64,000 nucleotides of DNA, taken from NCBI GenBank assembly GCA_946542925.1, contig CAMNLA010000045.1:1-64000 (forward strand). Reading direction: 5' to 3'. Made by a program: the position numbers and the translations under genes. Below are positions 1-7,221 of this stretch, piece by piece (within the stretch, counting starts at the first letter, position 1; each line of letters starts with the position of its first letter). Below the pieces are notes generated by a model, which saw only the letters and a list, made by a program, of their open reading frames with translations, was not told the origin of the DNA and did not search any database. Source of the DNA: UBA4363 sp002393965. Lineage in GTDB: Bacteria > Bacteroidota > Bacteroidia > Bacteroidales > Paludibacteraceae.

Positions 1-560
1 GGCAGAGTTCGAGTAAACTCGACTCTGTTCTCGGCTCGCTCCAAAATTGGGCTATGGGGTGGTGACGCTCCTACGGAGTTCTGAGCGGAAGATACGTTTA
101 TAGCAGGGGTTCCGCTACGCTACACCCCTGCCTGTATTATAACGTCCCTACGGGACTAACTTTTAGACGGGTTGGAAGGTGACGCTCCTACGGAGTTCTG
201 AGCGGAAGAGACGTTGTTTACAGGGGTTGAAACCCCTGCCTGTATTCTGTCGTCCCGATGGGACTTGCGTTTGTCTTGTTTTACAAGACATTTTGGACAG
301 ACGGGTGGGTAGTGGTGGATGGACGGGTTGGAGGGTGACGCTCCTACGGAGTTCTATAAGGAATAAAACTTTTTTACAGGGGTTCCGCTACGCTACACCC
401 CTGCCTGTATTATAACGTCCCATTGTCCAACAAGTTGGACATTTTGGGCGTCGCCTCGGCAGTGTTCAAGTGAACTTGACTCTGCGCTCGGCTTGCTCCA
501 AAATTCGGGACTATTTTTGTCTTGCTGGCGCAAGACATTTTTTTGGTGGATGGAGGGATG
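1..560. repeat. Intergenic array of hairpin-forming repeats
   Basis: No gene is seen here. A roughly 90-100 bp module occurs three times, starting near 61, 166 and 322. Each copy holds a GACGCTCCTACGGAG hairpin, a CAGGGGT...ACCCCTG hairpin with a variable loop, and a CCTGTATT tail followed by CGTCCC. Copies 1 and 2 continue into a GTCCC-nnn-GGGAC hairpin; copy 3 continues into GTCC-aacaagtt-GGAC. A different, roughly 50 bp element bounds the array at 1-51 and 458-507; it contains TCGAGT-aa-ACTCGA in one copy and TCAAGT-ga-ACTTGA in the other. Stems starting at 273 and 519 share GTCTTG/CAAGAC with different loops. This resembles REP or RAYT-type intergenic repeats or a repeated structured RNA; no transposase is nearby. 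The left boundary may lie outside the window. Confidence 0.8.
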
Positions 561-570
561 GGGTGACAGT

Positions 571-611
571 GGAGTAGTATTGGAGTAGTATTGGAGTCGT
601 ATTGGAGTCGT
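571..611 (+). repeat. Tandem 11-bp repeat upstream of relA
   Basis: Units of GGAGTAGTATT occur at 571-581 and 582-592, then GGAGTCGTATT at 593-603 and a partial unit to 611. It is preceded by a G-rich stretch at 543-570. The reverse complement of the unit, AATACTACTCC, recurs in the array at 38885-38939. Confidence 0.9.
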
Positions 612-689
612 GCACCTTCAAAAAAGGGAGAGGAAATGGAAAAAAAACTTTTCGGAACGCGAGAGGGTGGTTACGTACTTTTTTTTGTT

Positions 690-697
690 TATCTTTG
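690..697 (+). promoter_or_regulatory. relA promoter, -7 element
   Basis: TATCTTTG matches the Bacteroidetes -7 consensus TAnnTTTG and lies 46 bp before the chosen relA start. No clear -33 element is visible at the expected distance. Confidence 0.6.
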
Positions 698-743
698 GAT
701 TTCGACTACTCCACCAAACAAAAAACAACTAAGCATACGGAAC

Positions 744-3245
744 ATGAGCGAGGACGCGATGAACACAGAGGAGAGACAGGCGGATGCGGTCGTGCAGCCG
801 GCGGAGGCGGGAGGCTCCATCACGCCGGAAGAGCAGGAACTGGCGGACCGTCAGATGATACAGCAGGGTTATGACCTGCTGATCGAGGACTACAAGAACT
901 CGGGTCACAACCTGAACTTCGACCTGGTGGAGAAAGCCTTTCAGTTCGCCAACAAGGCCCACGCGGGCATCCGGAGGAAGAGTGGCGAGCCGTACATGAT
1001 ACACCCGCTGGCGGTGGCGCGCATCGTGGTGAAGGAAATCGGTCTGGGCACGACGTCAATCTGTGCGGCACTGCTGCACGACGTAGTGGAAGACACGGAC
1101 TACACGGTGGAGGACATCGAAGGCATCTTCGGCAAGAGAATAGCCACGATTGTGGACGGCCTGACGAAGATAGCGGGCGGCGTATTCGGCGACAAGGCAT
1201 CGTCGCAGGCGGAGAACTTCCGCAAGTTGCTGCTGACGATCTCGGAGGACGTGCGCGTGATCATGATCAAGATAGCGGACCGGCTGCACAACATGCGGAC
1301 GCTCTCCTCGATGCCGCCGAACAAGCAGTACAAGATAGCGGGCGAGACGCTGTACATCTACGCTCCGCTGGCGCACAGGCTGGGCCTGTTCCGCATCAAG
1401 ACGGAACTGGAGGACCTCTCGTTCCACTACGAGCACCCCGAGAAATTCGAAGAGATCAACGCCCTGCTGGAAGCGGGCAATACGCAGCGCGAAGAGGTGT
1501 ACGCACACTTCATCACGCCACTGTGTGAGAAGCTGGACGCTCTGGGCTACACGTACAGCGTGCAGAACAGGCAGAAGACGGTGTATTCGATCTACCACAA
1601 GATGGAGACGAAGCACGTGCCGTTCAACGAGATCTACGACCTGATGGCGGTGCGCATCATCTACCAGGTGAAGGAAGGGATGGACGAGAAGGCTCAGGCG
1701 TGGATGATCTACAGCGCGATCACCTCGCTGTACCGTCCGCATCCGGACCGGATCCGCGACTGGATCTCGACCCCGAAGTCGAACGGATATGAGGCGCTGC
1801 ACGTAACGGTGATGGGTCCGGACGGTCAGTGGATCGAGGTACAGATCCGTTCGGAGCGCATGCATGAGATAGCAGAGAGGGGCATCTCCGCCCACTGGAA
1901 ATACAAGCAGGACGTAGAGGGTCCGGACTCGGAGCTGGACGAATGGCTGAAGACGATCAAGGACATCCTGAACAACCCGGAGCCGTCGGCGCTGGACTTC
2001 CTGGACACGTTCAAGCTGAACCTGTTCACGAACGAGATCTTCGTATTCACCCCGACGGGCGAGATCAAGACGCTGCCTCAGGGGGCGACGGCGCTGGACT
2101 TTGCCTTCCTGCTGCACTCGGACCTGGGTTCGCAGTGTATCGGAGCGAAGGTGAACCGGAGGCTGGTGCCCCTGTCGGAGCAGTTGAAATCGGGCGACCA
2201 GGTGGAGGTATTGACCTCGACGAAGCAGACGCCGCAGCGAGAGTGGCTGAACTTCTGCACCACCGCCACGGCGAAGAACAAACTGAAGTCCTACTTCCGG
2301 AAAGAGGACCGCAAGGTGATGGAATCGGGCAAGCTGGCGCTGGAAGAACTGTTCCGGAAGCGGAACCTGACGCTCGACAACCAAGCCATACAGCTGATAC
2401 TGAACTACTTCAACATACAGACCCGCAACAACCTGTACTACGAGATAGGGAAAGGCGTGATCCGTCTGGAACACCTGCTGGAGGACGTATTCCAGAAGAA
2501 GAAGGAAGAGAAGAAAGGCTTCCTGAAATACGTCAGCAAGGTAACGTCGATGATCCCGTCGATTCCGCTGCTGACGACGCGGAAGGAGAAGGACGAAGCC
2601 CCAAGCGACCAGCAAGCCGCCGTCATCGCCAACGCGCGGAAGGACGCGCAAGCCGTTGCCAACGCGACAGCCAACAGCACGACGAACACGCATCCCGACA
2701 AGTTCGACCCCTCGGTGGCCGGATTCGAGACGTCGCCATCGCACTCCGCCTCGCTGCCGAAGATCAACAAGAAAAAGGTGCTCCGTCTGACCGACGACCC
2801 GAAGCACAGTACGACGCCCTTCAGCATCGCACCGTGCTGCCGTCCGATCCCGGGCGACGACGTCATCGCCTTCATCAACGAAGACTACAGGTCGGTGACG
2901 CTGCACAGGCGGAACTGTGAGGTGGCGGACAAGCTGAAAGCCAACTTCGGCGAGCGGATTGTCCAAGCCGTCTGGACGTCGCAGAACCAGAGCAGTTTCC
3001 CCATCACGGTATCGGTCAGCGGCATCGACACAGAGGGTGTGGTGGGTAAGATCATGGGGGTGCTGTACGGAGAGAAAGTCAAGGTCACGCACGTCGAGTT
3101 CGGTTCGAAGGACGGCATCTTCAAGGGGAGCGTCACGATACAGGTGTACTCGACCGAGCAGCTGGGGTCGGTGACACGAGCGCTGGAGGCGCTCAAGGAA
3201 ATCAGTTCCGCCACACGCACGGAGACAGACTCTGAAAAAAACTAA
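744..3245 (+). CDS. Bifunctional (p)ppGpp synthetase/hydrolase, RelA/SpoT family
   Basis: This 833-residue protein makes and degrades the stringent-response alarmone (p)ppGpp in the cytoplasm. Domains in order: an HD hydrolase with H73 and H112-D113, a synthetase from about 250 to 390 with the EIYDLMAVR strand and STPKSNGYEALH, a TGS domain from about 430, a conserved CC pair (APCCRPIPGD), and a C-terminal ACT domain. The synthetase loop is PDRIRDW, the basic type typical of bifunctional Rel/SpoT enzymes rather than synthetase-only RelA. I chose the ATG at 744 because the frame upstream (open from a TTG at 591) runs through 11-bp repeats and the promoter and has no family similarity. The HD box looks intact, so hydrolase activity is expected. 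Confidence 0.95.
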   Translation: MSEDAMNTEERQADAVVQPAEAGGSITPEEQELADRQMIQQGYDLLIEDYKNSGHNLNFDLVEKAFQFANKAHAGIRRKSGEPYMIHPLAVARIVVKEIGLGTTSICAALLHDVVEDTDYTVEDIEGIFGKRIATIVDGLTKIAGGVFGDKASSQAENFRKLLLTISEDVRVIMIKIADRLHNMRTLSSMPPNKQYKIAGETLYIYAPLAHRLGLFRIKTELEDLSFHYEHPEKFEEINALLEAGNTQREEVYAHFITPLCEKLDALGYTYSVQNRQKTVYSIYHKMETKHVPFNEIYDLMAVRIIYQVKEGMDEKAQAWMIYSAITSLYRPHPDRIRDWISTPKSNGYEALHVTVMGPDGQWIEVQIRSERMHEIAERGISAHWKYKQDVEGPDSELDEWLKTIKDILNNPEPSALDFLDTFKLNLFTNEIFVFTPTGEIKTLPQGATALDFAFLLHSDLGSQCIGAKVNRRLVPLSEQLKSGDQVEVLTSTKQTPQREWLNFCTTATAKNKLKSYFRKEDRKVMESGKLALEELFRKRNLTLDNQAIQLILNYFNIQTRNNLYYEIGKGVIRLEHLLEDVFQKKKEEKKGFLKYVSKVTSMIPSIPLLTTRKEKDEAPSDQQAAVIANARKDAQAVANATANSTTNTHPDKFDPSVAGFETSPSHSASLPKINKKKVLRLTDDPKHSTTPFSIAPCCRPIPGDDVIAFINEDYRSVTLHRRNCEVADKLKANFGERIVQAVWTSQNQSSFPITVSVSGIDTEGVVGKIMGVLYGEKVKVTHVEFGSKDGIFKGSVTIQVYSTEQLGSVTRALEALKEISSATRTETDSEKN

Positions 3246-3336
3246 AAAAGATGTCCAACAACAGAAAACGGACGACGGACTGTGGCACGGGGCTTGTCGT
3301 TACGACTGGTGAAAAAACACAAAAAAACGAAAAGCC

Positions 3337-4125
3337 ATGAAAACGAGAATAATCATTCCGCTGTTGATTGCCCTGATGGGCAGCGCAGCCTACAGCCACG
3401 CACAAGGGCGCGGCACGAGTCCAAGCAGCAACGCCACGACGGCGGGTACGGGCAGTGGCACACGGTCGTCGCAGAGCGACGGCGGGGCGTACCGCAGCGC
3501 GCCGGCGCCGTCGAACACGCGCAGCAACGTCGGCACGCAGAGCCGGAGCACCGCAGGCGCACCGGAGCGGCATAACGCCCGTGCGGCGCAGCCTCAGCAC
3601 ACGGTCCCGATGAGCACGAATCCTCAACCGGCACAGCCGGCGCCGCGCTACAAAGACCGTCACATCAAAGTCTATCCACGTCAGGAGTCGCACGTCGTGG
3701 CCCGTCACTACGACCGCCACATCAGCGACATATCGCATCACGTGCGCATCCACCACAGCAACATGGACTACTACTACCGTGACGGGATCTACTACACGCT
3801 GAGAGACAACCGGTACGTAGTGGTAACGCCTCCGCGCCACATCCGCGTCACGGCGATCCCGTCGTCGTTCTTCGCGTTCCGCATCGGGAACCTGGACTTC
3901 TTCTACTCGGACGGCGCTTACTACAACTACATCAACGGGTACTACGAGGTGGTGGATCCGCCGATGGGAGCCATCGTCCCGGCGCTGCCGATCTATGACG
4001 TAAACACCCTGATCATCAACGGGCGCACCTACCTGGAGTACGACGGCATCCTGTACAAGCCGACCGTCTCGTCGTACGGTACGCGATACAAGGTAATGGG
4101 ACGACTGTCCGACGTGCTGTACTAA
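3337..4125 (+). CDS. Secreted DUF6515-family protein
   Basis: The protein has 262 residues with a signal peptide ending near AYSHAQ (about residue 23). A low-complexity Ser/Thr/Gly/Ala/Gln/Pro-rich linker follows to about residue 100. The C-terminal half is rich in Tyr and His and carries repeated Y-x-G-x-Y-Y motifs (YYYRDGIYYTL, FFYSDGAYYNY, LEYDGILYKP) each leading into a V-V-x-P-P-type strand. This is the pattern of the Bacteroidetes DUF6515 family, whose function is unknown. It should be periplasmic or at the cell surface. It lies 91 bp after relA and ends at a terminator shared with convergent glsA, so co-transcription with relA is possible. The family call is from memory of the motif pattern. 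Confidence 0.8.
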   Translation: MKTRIIIPLLIALMGSAAYSHAQGRGTSPSSNATTAGTGSGTRSSQSDGGAYRSAPAPSNTRSNVGTQSRSTAGAPERHNARAAQPQHTVPMSTNPQPAQPAPRYKDRHIKVYPRQESHVVARHYDRHISDISHHVRIHHSNMDYYYRDGIYYTLRDNRYVVVTPPRHIRVTAIPSSFFAFRIGNLDFFYSDGAYYNYINGYYEVVDPPMGAIVPALPIYDVNTLIINGRTYLEYDGILYKPTVSSYGTRYKVMGRLSDVLY

Positions 4126-4150
4126 GGAGAGCGCGACGGACAAGCGACAA

Positions 4151-4197
4151 AAAAAAGGGAGGAGCCCCCAAAGAACGGGTTCCTCCCCTTTTTTTTA
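4151..4197. terminator. Bidirectional intrinsic terminator
   Basis: GGGAGGA pairs with TCCTCCC, flanked by A6 on the left and T8 on the right, with further CCC/GGG pairing inside. It sits between the convergent DUF6515 gene and glsA and can serve both strands. Confidence 0.85.
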
Positions 4198-4228
4198 TAC
4201 CTGTTTATATCAGGGAATATGAGGTGGG

Positions 4229-5062
4229 TCACCACTCGGCGAGGTGCTGCTTCTCGCGATAGATACGGTCGCGCAGTTCGTTGGCCCACCGGCGCTTGTC
4301 GCGGACGGAGGCGAGCGTCTGCCACGGAATGGGTTTGCCGAAGTAAGCCCTGAAGGTCTTGCCCTGGTTCTTATACATCTCATGGACAAGGAAGAGCATC
4401 TCGATATTCGCCTTGATACGGAGGTGGCGCCGGATCCAGGCGAGGGCATAGAAGGAGAAGGAGTTGTGGCCATGGAAATAGACAGGCACGACATCGCGGT
4501 GGTACTTGACCGCCTGAGCGACGAACGACTTCTTCCACTCGTAGTCCTGAACCGCCATCCTGTCGAGTTGGAAGCGGGAGCAGATCCCAGCCGGGAACAT
4601 GATGACCTGTCGGTCGCTCTCCATGAGCTGTTCGATGGCGAGCGCATTCTCGCGGCTCTGCATCCTGCCGCCCATGCGTATCGGGACGATCAGCGGGCGG
4701 AGTGGCGGGAGCAGATAGAGCAGTTCGTTGACGATGAACTGCACCTCGCCGAAGCGGGAGCCGACCACCGTCCCGAGCGAGACGCCGTCCTGTCCGCCGA
4801 GCGGGTGGTTGCTCACGAAGATATACTTCCGGTCCTCGAGCCGTTCGATGCCAAAGGGCTCGATGGTCGTGCGGAGGTACTTCATGGTAGCGTCGGCGAA
4901 CTCGAGGCCGCCGCCTCCCTCGTAGTGCTTCAGCATCTGATTCATCCAGTCCTGGTGGATGATCTTCTTGAGCAGCCATACTGCCCAGCGCGGAACTTTC
5001 TTGCCAGCCGGCATCTTATCCGCCAGCACCTGTTCGATGTCGATCAAAGGAAACGAACCCAT
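4229..5062 (-). CDS. glsA: Probable glycine-lipid O-acyltransferase (GlsA-like, PlsC fold)
   Basis: This 277-residue protein of the lysophospholipid acyltransferase fold would transfer an acyl chain to the hydroxyl of N-acyl-(3-hydroxyacyl)-glycine on the inner membrane, the second step of glycine-lipid synthesis known from Bacteroides. The acyltransferase block is N85-H86-PLGGQ-D92-G, so His and Asp are separated by five residues instead of the four usual in PlsC. The substrate-binding block is VIMFPAGICSR and a proline block GKPIPW follows. I chose the ATG at 5062, 26 codons inside the longest frame, because a -7 element sits upstream at 5138-5145 and the extension is Arg-rich. In Bacteroides this gene adjoins glsB; here glsB is at 58 kb. 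Assignment rests on fold and motif; another glycerol-type acyltransferase role is possible. Confidence 0.72.
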   Translation of the reverse strand: MGSFPLIDIEQVLADKMPAGKKVPRWAVWLLKKIIHQDWMNQMLKHYEGGGGLEFADATMKYLRTTIEPFGIERLEDRKYIFVSNHPLGGQDGVSLGTVVGSRFGEVQFIVNELLYLLPPLRPLIVPIRMGGRMQSRENALAIEQLMESDRQVIMFPAGICSRFQLDRMAVQDYEWKKSFVAQAVKYHRDVVPVYFHGHNSFSFYALAWIRRHLRIKANIEMLFLVHEMYKNQGKTFRAYFGKPIPWQTLASVRDKRRWANELRDRIYREKQHLAEW

Positions 5063-5137
5063 AATACAAAGAAAAACATCCGGCCCTATGACCGGGCGGA
5101 ACCATGCGTTCCGCTCCTCTCCCCGTCGGATGCGGGG

Positions 5138-5145
5138 CAAAGATA
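5138..5145 (-). promoter_or_regulatory. glsA promoter, -7 element
   Basis: On the minus strand this reads TATCTTTG, matching TAnnTTTG, 76 bp upstream of the chosen glsA start. Confidence 0.6.
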
Positions 5146-5355
5146 GGCACTTTTTTTCAGGAAAAGAACGCGGCGGAGAGCGGATGTGTCAGACGGAAAG
5201 AATGAGAACACGTCCGCAAGTGTTAAAACCCCTACTCCTTCGCAGACCCTACAGAAGCGCATGGCATGCGTAAAAATCCCCCACTTTCCGCCCCTTTTCG
5301 GCAACGGCAGACATAAAAGATTTATTTTCAGTTTTATAGATTTATAACGATTGTT

Positions 5356-5399
5356 GATAAATAGTCGATAAAAAGACGATAAGATGTCGATAATTCGTC
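5356..5399 (+). repeat. Four tandem 11-bp GATAA repeats upstream of the dcw promoter
   Basis: Four contiguous 11-bp units each begin GATAA and end in TC or AC: GATAAATAGTC, GATAAAAAGAC, GATAAGATGTC and GATAATTCGTC. They end 57 bp before the mraZ -7 element. The remainder of the 5063-5503 intergenic stretch holds the glsA promoter on the left and the mraZ operator and promoter on the right. Confidence 0.85.
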
Positions 5400-5423
5400 T
5401 AAATTTGCCAATAACTATATTTC

Positions 5424-5463
5424 GTGGTGGAAAGTGGGGAATTCAAAAAAATACCTACCTTTG
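5424..5463 (+). promoter_or_regulatory. mraZ promoter with candidate MraZ operator
   Basis: TACCTTTG at 5456-5463 matches the -7 consensus. GTGGT at 5424-5428 and GTGGG at 5434-5438 are direct repeats 10 bp apart and cover the -33 region. In other bacteria MraZ binds tandem GTGGG-type repeats ahead of its own operon and represses it, so an autoregulatory operator is inferred. The start of mraZ is 41 bp beyond the -7 element. Confidence 0.72.
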
Positions 5464-5503
5464 ACCCTGGAAAAGAAGTCGGACCAAAGCAAGGGGGAAA
5501 AAC

Positions 5504-5959
5504 ATGTTACTCTTCATAGGAAATACGGAAGCCAAGGCGGATGCCAAGGGGCGGATCTTCATCCCCGCCTCCTACCGGAAGCAGCTTGCCGGCATCGGCG
5601 GCGGCACCCTTGTGATGCGGAAGGACCCGGACCGCAACTGTCTGATCCTGTACCCACAGGAGGTATGGAACGCCAAGTTGAACGACCTGAAGTCGCACCT
5701 GAACGAATGGGACGCTGACGACCAGATCCTGCTGATGCAGTTCGTCTCCGAGGCGGAGGTACTGGAGATCGACACCCAGGGGCGCGTGCTGATTCCGCGC
5801 AAATACCTGAACACATCCGGCATCGAAGGCGACGCGCTGTTCGTCGGCGGTATTGACCGCTTCGCGCTGTGGTCGCCACAGGAATTCGAGAAAGCGAAGT
5901 TCGCCCCACAGGAATTTGCCTCGCGCCTTGCGCAGAAATTCAAAGACCCGAAAGAATAA
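5504..5959 (+). CDS. mraZ: Transcriptional regulator MraZ
   Basis: MraZ is the DNA-binding regulator at the head of the dcw operon. The 151-residue protein has two AbrB-like swapped-hairpin halves, seen as DAKGRIFIPASYR near residues 14-26 and DTQGRVLIPRKYL near 88-100; each carries the family's G-R-x-x-I-P core. It is followed 18 bp later by rsmH in the standard order. Tandem GTGG(T/G) boxes overlapping its promoter suggest autoregulation. Confidence 0.96.
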   Translation: MLLFIGNTEAKADAKGRIFIPASYRKQLAGIGGGTLVMRKDPDRNCLILYPQEVWNAKLNDLKSHLNEWDADDQILLMQFVSEAEVLEIDTQGRVLIPRKYLNTSGIEGDALFVGGIDRFALWSPQEFEKAKFAPQEFASRLAQKFKDPKE

Positions 5960-5977
5960 GAAACAAACAGAACCAGC

Positions 5978-6883
5978 GTGACACAGCCCTATCACATACC
6001 TGCCCTGCTTGACGAGACCCTCGAGGCACTGAGGATCCGGCCTGACGGCGTGTATGTGGACTGTACGTTCGGAGGAGGCGGTCACTCGCGTGCCATCCTC
6101 TCACGACTGGGCGAAAGAGGTCGGCTGTTCGGTTTCGACCAGGACGCCGATGCAGAGGGCAACAAGCCTGACGATCGGCGTTTCACGTTCGTACACGGCA
6201 ACTTCCGTCATCTCCTGAACTTCCTGCGCTACCACCTGTTGCCGAACGAAGCGGCGAGGGAGGACAACGTGCCGAAGGTGGACGGCATCCTGGCAGACCT
6301 GGGCGTATCGTTCCACCACTTCGACACGCCGGAGCGGGGATTCTCGTTCCGATTCGACGCGAGTCTGGACATGCGCATGAACCAGCAGTCGGAGCGCACG
6401 GCCGGCACGGTACTGAACACTTATCCTCAGGAGAAGATTGCCGACATCCTGTACTACTACGGAGAGTTGAGAAACGCGCGGTCGATGGCGCAAAAGATCG
6501 TCGAGGCGCGCAGGGGCAAGTCCCTGGAGCGGGTCAGCGACCTGCTGGAGGTCCTGAAGCCGTCGAAGAACGACCTGCCGAAACTCTTTCAAGCCCTACG
6601 GATCGAGGTAAACCGCGAGATGGATGCGCTCGAAGAATTCCTCCAAACGGCGCCGCGCCTGCTGGCTCCGGGCGGAGTTCTTGCCATCCTGAGTTACCAC
6701 TCGATCGAGGACCGGATGGTCAAGAACGCTTTCCGAGAGAAAGAGGCGGAATCGAGAGCAGACAGGAGCCTGCCGGTGTTCCGAGCCTCGAAAATGATCG
6801 CTCCGCGAAAAGAAGAAACCGAAGAGAACCCACGAGCACGCAGTGCAAAACTCCGCAGTCTATGCCTAGCATCGAACAAATAA
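5978..6883 (+). CDS. rsmH: 16S rRNA (cytosine-1402-N4)-methyltransferase RsmH (MraW)
   Basis: RsmH methylates N4 of C1402 in the 16S rRNA decoding centre using S-adenosylmethionine. The 301-residue protein begins with a GTG codon giving TQPYHIPALLDE, typical for the family. The SAM-binding motif DCTFGGGGHSRAIL lies near residues 28-41, followed by VDGILADLGVSFHHFD and the C-terminal LSYHSIEDRMVKN block. Its last 22 bases overlap the start of ftsL. Confidence 0.96.
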   Translation: MTQPYHIPALLDETLEALRIRPDGVYVDCTFGGGGHSRAILSRLGERGRLFGFDQDADAEGNKPDDRRFTFVHGNFRHLLNFLRYHLLPNEAAREDNVPKVDGILADLGVSFHHFDTPERGFSFRFDASLDMRMNQQSERTAGTVLNTYPQEKIADILYYYGELRNARSMAQKIVEARRGKSLERVSDLLEVLKPSKNDLPKLFQALRIEVNREMDALEEFLQTAPRLLAPGGVLAILSYHSIEDRMVKNAFREKEAESRADRSLPVFRASKMIAPRKEETEENPRARSAKLRSLCLASNK

Positions 6884-7206
6884 AGAACACGACCAAACAC
6901 GTCCTACAGGAGGTGGTAGGCGGGAATTTCCTTTCGAGCAAGACCATCCGTTCGTTCTACGGTCTGGTTCTGTTTCTGTTCGTCATAGCCATCATCTTCA
7001 TCGGTTCGAGGTACCACTACCAGCGCGAGCAGCGACACAAAAGAGAGTTGATACTGAACATCCGCGACCTGAGGGACCAATACGTTGCCAAATCAGCCAG
7101 TCTGATGAAGATGAAGCGGGAGTCGGTGGTGGCGGATTCCGTACAGGAATACCTGCCGGACCTGCACAGTCCGAAGACCGCATCATTCATCATCACGCAA
7201 GAATAA
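6862..7206 (+). CDS. ftsL: FtsL-like cell division protein
   Basis: A short bitopic membrane protein of 114 residues: a cytoplasmic N-terminus to about residue 33, one transmembrane helix at about 34-55 (YGLVLFLFVIAIIFIG), then a periplasmic coiled-coil-prone region. Position between rsmH and ftsI, size and topology fit the FtsL-like protein of Bacteroidetes, which recruits the septal synthase complex. Sequence similarity in this family is low, so the call depends mainly on context. It overlaps rsmH by 22 bases. Confidence 0.85.
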   Translation: MPSIEQIKNTTKHVLQEVVGGNFLSSKTIRSFYGLVLFLFVIAIIFIGSRYHYQREQRHKRELILNIRDLRDQYVAKSASLMKMKRESVVADSVQEYLPDLHSPKTASFIITQE

Positions 7207-7221
7207 AGAAAAGGGAGAGAC

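Noticed and set aside
179..415. A 78-codon frame in the hairpin array
   Set aside because: It crosses several hairpin modules, repeats the same peptide because the DNA repeats, and has no family similarity.
1056..3092. A 678-codon open frame on the minus strand
   Set aside because: It lies entirely inside relA, is full of His/Arg/Leu/Val from reversed GC-rich codons, and has no recognisable domain. It is an antisense shadow.
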